In this document: in pieces, positions 12,210-25,700 of the stretch
How positions within the stretch are numbered: position 1 is the first letter of the stretch
Layout of the letters: each line of letters opens with the position of its first letter
Assembly: GCF_037975245.1 (NCBI RefSeq)
Contig: NC_092568.1
Coordinates: 26,470,501-26,534,500 of the forward strand
Direction of reading: 5' to 3'
DNA length: 64,000 bases
Source: Apostichopus japonicus
Taxonomy: Eukaryota > Echinodermata > Holothuroidea > Aspidochirotida > Stichopodidae
Notes under the pieces: model-generated
Seen by the model: only the letters and a program-made list of their open reading frames with translations
Databases searched by the model: none
Told to the model about the DNA's origin: nothing
Position numbers and translations under genes: made by a program

Positions 12210-14185
12210 CATATCACGGAGTTTCTCGGTTTTACTCTCTCTATTTCTCTGTCTCTGTCTGTATTGTAAGGCATCCTGTATAGATATACCTGTCACGCGG
12301 CAAGGGACCTTACTGAGTCACACAACCAAAGGCTTCCCAAAGTCACCTAATTTTAGTTTTTCCGTATTACCGATGAAATTTAATATTCACCCAGTGAATC
12401 GAGATTCACTTCAGAGGGATATACTCATCCGTATTGGGTACCTGAGTGTCCCATTTCAGTAAATATACTCCAAATATAGGTCTAACGGCAATTCCCCGGA
12501 GAAGGCGAGACCTGAAGAGATGTGAAGAGCGCGTTCGAGTGTACCTTGGTGCTTTGGGCAAGTTGTAATGCGGTTAGCATATTGTTGGTAAAGTTTGCTA
12601 AGAAGTCGCAAGACTCCTATTAGACGAAGAAGAAGAAGACGCGACATGTGTCAACTTGGAACAGTTCCAAGTCGACTGTCTTTAACAATTCACGAATGGA
12701 ACCGACGGGATTCGATCAGACGACCGTCGTATTCACGATCTAATATCCATCCGTTGCCGTGGAAACTAACATGAATGATTTAATGAATGACTCCCGAGGC
12801 ACTTTACGAGATGAGGTGATCATTGCAAATTCTATGTTTGATGACTCACTCATGTCTTCTTTTTTACGGTAGGATTGTTAGTGAAGAAATAAAAGCCATC
12901 TCAACCATCTTATGAGTAGTAACAGCGTGTGCTATACTTCACTTGAAGCTTATCAATGCCAAATTGATCCTCAACAACAGAGAATATCACGCCTTTCAAA
13001 ATCCACTTGCTCTTGAGGAATCTATTAGGTTTTTTACGGAATTCGATAAGTAACCGACACTGAAATTATTCATTCATGATGCTACTACGTACCTGGATTT
13101 TCTAAGCGAGAAGAGTTAAAGAGCAGCTACGTGCATGTGCTGGCATAGAGCTATCCATGGTTACATTGTCCTGATAAAGTATAGTTTGTTGTTGATGTCG
13201 GAGAGACAGAGGGAAAGAGTATTGGAAAGGAGCGTGCAACGCTGGCCATCATGATTAACTTTGAAAATTTAGATCATTATTTCATTAGTAAATAATTAAA
13301 TGACGTATTGCATATAACCGGAAACACAGAGAGAGAAGGAGGGGGGGGGGAGGGGATGAGGTGGGCGTGGGGTAGGGTTGGAGTGGGTTGATGACAGATG
13401 TACCAGAGTGACAATAGGATATGCACATGTAGTTCCCTTTGTTTGCATGCTCCCGTAGTGTTACGTTTCTTAGATTACCTTGTATTGAAATCAGGATGAA
13501 TATTCGGGTCAATATTTTATGATTTGTACAAAGACACCTCACCCCCCCCTCACCCCTTTCGATACCAGTTCCAATGTCAATCATATTTTGAAGCTATACG
13601 GTTCTTTTATTTATTTAAAAAGTTTAAAAATTGTAAAGAGGGATATTAATTGTAGCTTTTTTTTTGCAAAATGACAAATATTTCAAAGCATGATTGCGTT
13701 TATCCCATTTTAGCGTCCCATAAAATCGTCACCAAAGTCTATTCGTACAAGATTTTATCAGTTTATATTCCACTTCTACAATTTTTCCAGGATGAAGCGA
13801 CGGAGGAGCAAGTTACACGAATTACTATGACACAAAAATGATAACATCAAAGGAAAATATGACAATAATGATACAAGTTTATGGTCCTAGGTGACCATTT
13901 CAGCTTCCTTTTATACATGGGCGTTACCTTACATCCGGATCAACATCATGGTAATAATTGGCTATAGCTACTTTACAGAAATGCTATACTTATGTAATAT
14001 TTACCAATTTATTGTCTAATATTTATGTAGAGTGAAAGCGAGAAAAGGCTTTCTCTTTAACTAATCGTGTGATGTATTGTTTGTCTATAGTATATCGATG
14101 GACAAAGTCTGGCATGAGATTCGCTTTTGAAAGCAGCGTTTGCTTTTTAAAGAAGTTATTCGCATATCGATTGAAACGATGAAAA
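12207..14185. other. intergenic, no gene seen
   Basis: Unique DNA with a purine-rich and poly(G) stretch at 13,331-13,385 and a C-rich partner at 13,536-13,560. No coding exon is supported. Confidence 0.5.
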
Positions 14186-14187
14186 TG

Positions 14188-14289
14188 GAGGGTTGAGGGG
14201 GAGGGAGGGTTGAGGGGGAGGGAGGGTTGAGGGGGAGGGAGGGTTGAGGGGGAGGGAGGGTTGAGGGGAAGGAGGGTTGAGGGGGGGGG
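14188..14289 (+). repeat. 17-bp G-rich minisatellite
   Basis: The unit ggttgagggggagggag repeats about six times with small changes. Each unit carries G-runs of three to five, so the + strand could form G-quadruplexes. Three overlapping minus-strand frames rich in Pro, Ser and Leu (77-124 codons) are products of this repeat. Confidence 0.9.
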
Positions 14290-15239
14290 ACTGTAGAAGG
14301 AATGAATGACGTCCACACTGATATTCAATGCGTCGTTTAGATGTACAGGAGGACAAAAGCACAATATAAGAGAAACATATAACGCACACTTTACCAACAG
14401 TTGTATTTTGCTTGATCTACATAGCCTAAGCTAAGTAAAGGCAAATTACTGTCGGCTAAGAGAATTATGTTATTATCAGATTGTAAAAACTCTATGGAGT
14501 ACCTTACATAATTATGATGCAATATAGAGACGGACCTTCCGTGAAAAACTTTATGGAAATATGCTGCGAAATTTTCGTTATGAAATAGGCCCATATGTCA
14601 TTATAAAGGCAACTAACATTCAATGTGTGTAGGATATACGTGTCAATACAAATCTGACGTTCAAATCAAAACCTATTTCTTTAAATATTTTATGCACTAT
14701 CAAGGTTTCTTCATAAGGCTTACCAGTAAATAACCCGTATATTATAGGGGCAGCCAAATGGTTATAACCGCACAGATCTCTGGTTAGATCCATAGGTATC
14801 CAACTATGTGAGAAAATTTCATGGTTGTGTATAGAAGAATAACGCAAAATTACAAACATAACGTAAAATGTAGCTTTTTAATATGATCGAAGATGTTTCA
14901 CTGCTCTTTTGAAGATTGACAATTTCAATCTCAGAAATCGATTGAAACGGTACATCACGATGTCTCTTTGTATATAAACACAGTGGACCTATTATGCATC
15001 TATCTATAATGTCACAGCTGTGTAATCATGAACTTGAAAGCTAAGCAACTGCACGTTTTGCTAGTTGGGCTGCTCATGTCTGTAGTTATATATGCCTTTT
15101 GCCTTCTAAATTATCTCACAAAATCTAGAGAAAAAAAGAAAAGAGCAAAAAAATTACATTTACATGACGCTCGTTCATATCAAGAGAATTGCTATGGTTA
15201 TTGATGGAAATAAAATAATATCAAATTAGTGCAGAGAGG

Positions 15240-15425
15240 TTAATGACAACAGAGATGTGATAACAGTGATGAAAACCTGACAACAGTGATGACAACAGTG
15301 ATGACTGCTGAATAATGACAAAAGTGACGGCGAGTAATGACAACAATTAGATACGCCTGCTGAGTTATGACTACTGTGATGACTAAAATAATGAGACAGT
15401 AACCATGACAACACTGACGACATAA
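15240..15425 (+). repeat. degenerate 'tgacaacagtga' repeat
   Basis: Words gtgatgacaaca, gtgataaca and ctgacaacagtgatgac recur with irregular spacing. Similar words continue thinly to about 16,040 ('gtgacaacaag', 'gtcaacag'), which suggests a larger decayed array. Confidence 0.7.
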
Positions 15426-15849
15426 TCAGTTACAAACGAGATGGCTACTTTGTCGCAAACGATGTGATGACAACAGAGATTGAAACGACATGTACGTTAT
15501 ATCGACTCTCGAGAGGAAGCTGGAACCAGCATGGGTAGGCCTATCGTTCCGCTGGTCTAAACGTTATCAAAATGTACAAAGTCGAGTCACCGAAACAAAC
15601 GTTACCAACACTCGGGGTGATGCGATCTACGTCACATCACACAGAAAAATAGAAACATTTGTAATTCACATGACCACCCAAGTGACAGTCTGGTAGAAGT
15701 GACAAAGTTGGTGTAGGTTCCAATAGCTACAATAACAGTGCTTCACTGAATTCAGGTGAAGGAATAAATTTATACAAGACAATTCCGGTGAGAAACTTAC
15801 GTAATCGTAGTGTCACACATATGATGAGTTACTCGAGTTTCTGTTCGAG

Positions 15850-15877
15850 CATGGAGGTACATGTTTTTACCTCCATG
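15850..15877. mobile_element. 28-bp hairpin flanked by a 7-bp direct repeat (copy 1)
   Basis: The arms catggaggta and tacctccatg enclose an 8-base loop. Immediately outside, gttcgag occurs on both sides (15,843-15,849 and 15,878-15,884). The arrangement is that of a tiny insertion with a target duplication. It has the same arm sequence as the hairpin at 17,846. The interpretation as a micro-element is inference. Confidence 0.6.
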
Positions 15878-16279
15878 GTTCGAGTGAGCGAGTCATTGCG
15901 TAATTGCGTTAACAGGTATTTGTAACATCAACTTGACTGTGTAACGACTCGACTTGCCATGCAGTGTAATGCACCTAATGATGAATACAGTGACCAAAGC
16001 AACGGTAATGTCAACAGTATAGCAGAATGGTGACAACAAGAATGCTAATATCATTTATCCAAACTCAAAAATGTCTTTAATCGGTGTTTTTTCCATGTTA
16101 TTTTTCATGTATATAGACACAGCAACGTGTATGTAATCTCCCCATGATCTATAATTATTACCATGCATGGATAAAGCCCCTGCCGTGCGTGCGAGTATTT
16201 TTACTTTGCTACTGCATGCAATCCATACCATACCTTCTCCAGGAAAGCAGTGACGTCGTTTTGTATTATACACCCTAGC

Positions 16280-17060
16280 AACACAATACCAAGGCTATTG
16301 TTGTCTCTTATATTTTGCAATCTTTCAAAAAACCAAGCGACACCAAAATTTTCCCTTTTTTTCCCTTTTTCCCATTTATTCTTTAAAAGTGCGTTATCAT
16401 GATATAAAATCTACAATTATAACCGGTGACCGGTGCTTATACAAATATATATATGTATATATATATTGGTATATAATATATAGTTCCATTTACATACCCC
16501 TAAACTTTAGCAAACCAGTCCAACGTTTATGGAAACTCACTCGATGGTAAACATGTTGGCAGATCAAAGAAACTGGATAATCAGCCTATATTAGTGGCAA
16601 TTTAACGCACTGAAATATTGGTCAGCCTTACGGTTGAAAATTATAAGAATTAAGAGAGAACTTTTATCAACGCAGTCGAATTGCTTCCTCAGTGATAATA
16701 GGTCAAATAAGTAGCTAGAAGGCCGGGTGTTCGATAATTAGATCAAAGTAAAGTTATACTGAATATTATTTACGCACAAAATATTCCCTTCTCTTATCTC
16801 ATTCTAACTACCCCCGCCTCTTGGTCAGTCCCAGAATGGAAGAGTCTAGTTACCATAGAAATAGTTTTTTTTTAGTTACTCTTCTGATATATATAGCACA
16901 TTTATGTAAGCAAGTAAACGGTAGTACATCATCATGTGTTAAGTTCTTAGTTGCATCTAGACTGATAAATATAAATAAATGTATTTTGGAAACCTAATTT
17001 AATGGCAAAATTAAACGTCTAAGTACCAAAATAATGTTGATAGAGTGTATAAATACATAG
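16280..17060. other. intergenic, no gene seen
   Basis: AT-rich DNA with short TA runs near 16,445-16,485. No exon is supported. Confidence 0.55.
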
Positions 17061-17064
17061 TAAA

Positions 17065-17182
17065 TAAATAAAGAACAACAGACCAGAAAAATTTCACTTC
17101 ACGACCGGTTTCGTCCGGTTCCGTCGGTTTCACGAAACCGGTCGTGAAGTGGAATTTTTCTGGTGTGTTGTTCTTTATTTAT
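17065..17182. repeat. long imperfect palindrome beside a TA tract
   Basis: Two arms of about 50 bases (17,065-17,114 and 17,132-17,182) are near-perfect reverse complements. They share ataaataaagaacaaca, cagaaaaattt-cacttcacg and accggtttcgt, around a 17-base loop. The right arm runs straight into a TA tract of about 155 bases. On the minus strand the left arm contains ggacgaaaccggtcgtgaag, which recalls the 3' half of hammerhead ribozymes found in Penelope-like elements. The CUGANGA half is absent, so I do not call a ribozyme. Confidence 0.8.
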
Positions 17183-17341
<159 letters not shown>

Positions 17342-17845
17342 ATATTGGTTGGTACATAAATCATCCGCAAATTTCTCGTACGGCGTCCAATACACGGTTG
17401 TCACGGGAGAAGAAAAAGGTGTTTCATTACATACTGTAAACATATGGTGCACACTTGGACGCCTCGGTGATGCGATTAATGGAGTCACTTCTCCCGCATA
17501 CAGACGGGCGAGACAGGTAGATCATCATATAGTATGCATAACTGGAGATATTCCCTCTAGAGAAATGCTCCTTTTACCTGTGCGAGCAAACTTATTTCAG
17601 AATGCTTGACACTTCTGTCTCAAGTAAGCAGGGATACTTCTGTTTCAGTAAGCATGGGATAAATGAGGCGTTGAGTTCAAGGAGACCTCGGAAAGGTTTT
17701 AGTCCAAACGATGATAGTATAGACATAATAAACTTAATGGACACTGTTCTGTGCTGCTTTCTGAGAATTACGGTATATCATATCAATTTCTCATGTAAGT
17801 GAAGATGTGTCCAAATTTCCGAACATTTTCTCGTCTTCTGTTGAG

Positions 17846-17872
17846 CATGGAGGTAAAAACAGAACCTCCATG
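17846..17872. mobile_element. 27-bp hairpin flanked by a 7-bp direct repeat (copy 2)
   Basis: The arms catggaggt and acctccatg surround a 9-base loop. The heptamer tgttgag lies directly outside on both sides (17,839-17,845 and 17,873-17,879). The arms match the copy at 15,850 but the flanking heptamer differs, as expected for independent insertions. Confidence 0.6.
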
Positions 17873-17981
17873 TGTTGAGCAAGAGAATATAGTGGAGATG
17901 GTTCATGTTGTTGTCCTCAATCTTTACTAACAAACGTTATGAATACACGTCAACTGTGAAAACGTGGTGTAGCGATTAGAG

Positions 17982-18340
17982 CGGCGGTACGCAAATTACG
18001 CTATGGGGTGTAACCACGAAAGTGGGGTCGCGAAAAACTTTCGGTGCATGGGTCGCGGGAATTTTCCAGACGTCGACATTTTACCTACAGTTTTCCGAGC
18101 TTGTCGAAAGAGAACGATTAAGCTTGTTTCCTTACTCTCGTCGATCGCACAAGACCATATAGCCTTCATGTAATTTGAGCATCGTTTCTGACGAGTGGAC
18201 AGGTGGGAGGGCCTGAGGAGTGGACAGGCGGGAGGGCCTGAGGAGTGGACAGGCGGGAGGGCTTGGGGAGTGGACAGGTGGGAGGGCCTGGTTGGTCGTG
18301 ACTCAGTCCCCGTGGGAGATTCGGAGTTTGCTGACCGCTG
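17982..18340. mobile_element. hAT-type MITE, 359 bp
   Basis: The right end reads cggagtttgctgaccgctg. The left end, cggcggtacgcaaattacg, matches its reverse complement at 14 of 19 positions. The flanking octamers gattagag (17,974-17,981) and ggttagag (18,341-18,348) differ at one base. Ends of the type CAGnGGTnnGCAAACT with 8-bp duplications are known for hAT elements. The body contains a 25-bp tandem repeat and no transposase. Confidence 0.8.
18192..18292 (+). repeat. 25-bp tandem repeat inside the hAT MITE
   Basis: About four copies of gagtggacaggygggagggc followed by ctgag. The period of 25 is not a multiple of three, and the 95-codon frame over it shifts reading phase in each unit, so it is not a protein repeat. 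Confidence 0.9.
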
Positions 18341-18344
18341 GGTT

Positions 18345-19985
18345 AGAGTAACCGACCGACAACGTCTAGGGTCCCGGATAGAACCTCGCCGGGAACCATA
18401 TTACCGTACTAAAACCAATACTAACACTAACACCGATAAGTACACGTTTGCGTTTAAATTGCAACTTTGTTATACACTCTAACCAATCTTTCGATGTGCA
18501 CTTTACCCCGATACAAGTCAAACCAACTAAGACATGATGTGGTGACGATCGTTCGATTGCGCCGTAATAGGGAGTTATCAACCAGTCCAAGTACTCAGAA
18601 AATGTGCTTTTATGACAAAACTTCAAACGTTATGCTTAACGGCCCTCAGTATTATCCCCAAATATACTAGAAAATTAAAACAATAGCCAGTCTTGTTCAA
18701 ACTGTAAACAAATGTTGTACTTACACCGTACAAGAATTGCCCTCTATGAAGACATTTAATTAACACTTTTTACAAAACTCTGGGATTTAAAAAAAAATAT
18801 GGTGAGAAGTTTGAAACTTCAAGTGATCAACTTTACGAATTAAACATGATAAACGTTTGGGTCAATACTGATGATTTTTAACTTCATCGTATCACGTGTG
18901 GCTTTGGTGGATTTCGGTATACCTCATGCACCTTACCTTTATGGCACACGATACCAGGCTCGCATAAAGGCTTTTCTATGGTGTGTTGGTGCGTTTACTG
19001 GAAATGTGGACACCGTCCTGGTAGAAGGCTATGGTTTATTATTAAGTGGTCCTGAATGCAAAACGGTGAACTCATATTCAACGATATCATTTTCCTTTTT
19101 GGTAACATTTGAAGCAGTAAATATTTTCGTCTCCCGCAGCACGAAAAGACCATACTCTACCCAAAGAAATGTGGACAGTTGAAATAGGACGGGAGAGGAA
19201 GTGCGTACGCAGCCGTCGCAACCCGCACCCCCACCTCCACCCCCACCCAGCCTTTGTTATGAAAATTTAATTCAGATTGCTGTTTTTAACCTTTTTGCAG
19301 AGCACATTCACAGTGTCTTCCTCACGTGGAAACGACGTTTTGGGAAACTTTCTTTTGAAAACATTTGAAATTTTGTTCATGCATATCAAATGGTGAGATA
19401 CCTCACACTGCAGTGACAACTGGTTCGTACTCAGTGTCATACAGTGAGACATGAATGACACTATAACTATATATATTACAAACGCGCCCTTTGAAAAAGA
19501 AAGAGAAAGCAAACTGGAAATTATGCGCTGGTGACTCCGTGCGTTTGAGGAGTAGGAGAAGGGATATGAGGATGGGGGGGGGGGGGTAACATTTTGAAAA
19601 TATAGTTCTTATAGGCAACTAGTATTACGCAGAAAGAAAGGATGAGGGGAGAGAGACAGGAGCCGACCTTTTGGACTCACGCCAGGGTACACTTGCTTTA
19701 TATATAACACTTACCAGCATGCAGGCGAACGATGGTATCAACTAAGGAGTAGTATTAAAATACCCTCACCGTGAGCCAAGGCCCTTCTTCCTTACTTTTG
19801 GCAAATCTTCAATTACTGTTATCGCTTAAACACGGCATCATAAAATCAGAACGTTATCAGTATTCAAAACTGAAGAACGGATCCCAGTCGGGATAGAAAT
19901 ATGAGACATAATGTTTGCAAACTTGGTATAAACTCCATCCGCTTCTGTTCCGTTTCAAAGGATATCCATTCGTAAACATTGTTTA
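18345..19985. other. intergenic, no supported gene
   Basis: A + strand frame of 103 codons at 18,871-19,182 has mixed composition but no domain I recognise and no clear splice sites. A poly(G) run is at 19,574-19,586. Otherwise nothing can be supported. Confidence 0.5.
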
Positions 19986-19988
19986 TAA

Positions 19989-19998
19989 ATCCGAGTCC

Positions 19999-20058
<60 letters not shown>

Positions 20059-20068
20059 GAACTCGGAT
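19989..20068. repeat. (TA)n tract enclosed by 14-bp inverted repeats
   Basis: The left arm atccgagtcctgaa (19,989-20,002) and right arm ttcagaactcggat (20,055-20,068) are reverse complements except at one base. They enclose only TA dinucleotides. The whole could extrude as one large cruciform. Confidence 0.88.
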
Positions 20069-20088
20069 ATATGAACTATGAACAGAAC

Positions 20089-22556
<2,468 letters not shown>

Positions 22557-22566
22557 ATAGACTGAA

Positions 22567-22755
22567 ATGCCTCCCCAACAGTTCGGGAATCCTCTTGAAG
22601 GACTGTCAATGTACTCATCACTTTGGATTTTTGGATATGGATCTCTAATTTGGAAGCCAAACTTTGAGTTTTCAGAGAAGAAAATAGGCTGCGTAAAGGG
22701 ATTCGTTCGTAGATTCTGGCAGGGATGCATTAGTTATAGAGGTGTGACAGGTTCG
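22567..22755 (+). CDS. CHAC2: ChaC gene exon 1 (coding part)
   Basis: 63 codons, ending in the codon tcg followed directly by the donor gtaagt. It carries the FGYGSL loop and the RRFWQG motif. The first 14 residues (MPPQQFGNPLEGLS) precede the point where CHAC2 proteins usually begin. Confidence 0.93.
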
Positions 22756-25700
22756 GTAAGTAAAAGCCGATAACTTTAAAGATTCCTAATAGCTTTACCA
22801 TCATCACATTTTAAGCACATCCTGTACTCTAAAGCCGTAAAATTGGCTTTGAAATTTATTCACCAAAGAGTATTGTTCCGAAGTGCTGACAACGTTGCTC
22901 AGTTGTAACTCAACTCTAGTGTGCAGTGCAGTAGTCATGGTACAGCCGAAGGCTAGGCCAGTTAGTTACTAGCGTTAGGCTAAGTCTAGCTTAGTAAACG
23001 CTTTAACATGATTAGACCTAACGTTAGGACTACTTTCAAACCAAGTAACAGTTACGACATAGGATGTGTGCCCATGACTGTTGCAATTAACAGTCATTGC
23101 TCCACAATAGAGAACTACAAAAGCCAAAGAACTTTTCTGTTCTATCAGGCCTCAAAGTTAGTCTGCTCAGCCAAGCAGACAGATTGTATTGTTTAATAAA
23201 TTATTATTTGTGAATCATTGCTCCGTTTAGACAGGACAACAGTATCATATTTACCCACTGCCAATGTTAAATATGCCTTTGCATCTATGGGTATGAATAA
23301 TGGTTTTATGGGAACGATGCGTTGCAGGCCTATCTTGTTTATGTTTGTAAGATGTTGCTTGACACATGAATGTTTTGCTAGGGTTTGTGCATTAGGTAGC
23401 TGATAGCCATTGTGGGATATGCAGTCTATCTAAACTTGGACTAAACATGTGGCACTGTCCATCATTTCTGCCTAACTGTAACCTTTCTTGTACTTACGGT
23501 GTGTGCTTGTAAAACCCATACATGCAACATTTGGGTCTTCCGCAAATGACACTTGATGAATCCTGACAGCCGAAGTTGTAACAGCCTGGTTTGCGGCCAA
23601 GGGATTCGTTAAACTGATGTTATGTTTGTAGTTAAAACATGTACCTCCATGATGTAATTCCCTCCTTCCATGGTTTCCATACATTTGTGAAGTAGTGTTT
23701 AAATCATATGTATAGTTTTTAATCGTACATGTTGCAATTTTGTAGCTTTGATTTTATGTGAATATGAATATATTCAATACTTAACTTTCACCCTTTTCTT
23801 TGATTTTATAGCCTGGAAGAGTAGCTACACTTGTGAAAGAAGACCAGGTAGGTGTACTGAGTTCTTCCCCTCTCCCCCTCTTGTTTTATAAGGTCCCATA
23901 AATATATGTGAATAAGATTGTGGTCATAAGTTTCAGTTAGTGTATTCTCAAAAAACCAAAATTGTCAATGTGATACAATCAATGATATGCCTCTCCATTT
24001 CCCTTTTTAGCTTCAAAGTTGTTAAAATGCTTAACTTGAGGCTCATAGTATACAAACAATACTATGGTTCCCGGTTAGTTGAAAGGGACAGTAAGTTTGA
24101 TGGACAGACAGTTTGATGGGACAGTTTGAAGGGACAGAGAAATTTTATGTCAAAGTTAGCAAATTCTCACTGACCAGAAACCTGATGTGTAAAAGGTCAT
24201 GAACGTACAGGTCACCGTGTGACGTCATTCTGCGGAGTGTACTGCGAAACAATAACAATGGGCTTTCAATGTACTTCTGATAAGAAAGTGAGCCTTTTAT
24301 TAAATTCACTCTTCCAATATACATGCTGCTGTGAGAAAGAAATGGTTGTTTGAATTGTTCACACATTTGTTAACTCATTTTGGGTAGCAATTCTTCAATT
24401 AAAAGTAAATAATGGTTAAAAAACACTGCCTAAAAGTCTGGTCATATTTCGCTGCTATTATAGGCCAGTACACTTACTGTGCCGTAGGGTATCGAGGTCT
24501 TGCCACATTTGATATGCCTACCTTGTGAAATATGTCAACATCTTGGGTATATTTAATTTGTTGTTGCAAAGAATCGTGTTTGTAGTAAGTTTCCAGTCAG
24601 TGGATTCCATATTAATCGAATCCATGAAATGTAAAGCTTTGGGTATGTCTCAGTCTCACTGCCATAGTGTAAAGCTTTCAGAAAGTCTGAACTCCACAAA
24701 AGCATATACGCAAGTGAAGGGAACACCACGGTGAAAAAAAGTTAAAAAAAACGTGTGACAGATTCCATATTCCATACAGAGTTTCAAAATTTTAAAAATG
24801 CAAAAACTTTTACCGTCTCAGTACAATATATACATGCCTACAATACATATCGTCTGTACATGTTAGTGTTCATCACTCAGTTAGCTCCATGCGTAGTGTT
24901 GTGTAGTTGGTTCTGCAAAAGAGGGCCTATTGTACAGTGTACTTTTATTGTAATTGATCTTTTTTTCTTGCACCTATGGGGTAAATCATGGCTGAAGATA
25001 AACAATTGAGTATGCACATCGGAATAACAGGGTAATTGTGGCTAATTGTGGCTTTAGAGGGCCTCTGCGTAGATAATACTGCCTATAATACATGTTTGTG
25101 TGAAGTGCGCTGAACATATATTCGCCTGCAGATGGTGGGAAACACTGGGAGTGAGAAAGTCTTCGCGGGTGCTACTTTCAAAATTAATACAAAGCCCGCG
25201 ACGTGTATCGTCAGTTTGATGACTGGGAAATGAAAAAAAAACTTAAATTTCGTTTTTCAGAAGTGTTTTTGCAACCACCTACTATACAATTCGTAGGCAT
25301 TTCGATTTTAACAGTATGACAGAGTGTCGGCGTAGTGTTAATAGTGCTGACGTGAATAGCTTGATCAAAATTTTCCTCAACTGACTCCGCTCATGTACGT
25401 CACATGAGCGCTCGGAATTTTTGCGAAAAGAGCAAATTCCTTGTCCAAAAGTGCTAGGTTTAATCAAGTTTTACGTTCCAAAAGTCCCCCCAAAAAATAA
25501 TACAATGTGCCATACATCAATGGAAAGGTACAAGAGTAAATATTCAATGTGACATAATTTGAACGGATTAGAGGATGTCAAAAAAACCCCACCAGCTATG
25601 CCTCTAAAATTCTTGCTGGAACAGAAAATTCGGCGAGTAGGTCTCCAGTAAATTTCGCCCAACAAAATGAAATGAAAATGAAACCAAAGAACAAAGGTTG

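Noticed and set aside
14023-14397. Proline-rich minus-strand proteins of 77-124 codons
   Set aside because: Three frames overlap on the same 17-bp G-rich repeat, which is the sole source of the Pro/Ser/Leu pattern.
17095-17116. Hammerhead ribozyme
   Set aside because: Only the GGAC-GAAAC half is present on the minus strand; no CUGANGA core pairs with it.
18871-19182. 103-codon + strand frame starting MIFNFIVSRV
   Set aside because: Composition is not extreme, but there is no domain, no acceptor or donor, no polyadenylation context and no second exon.
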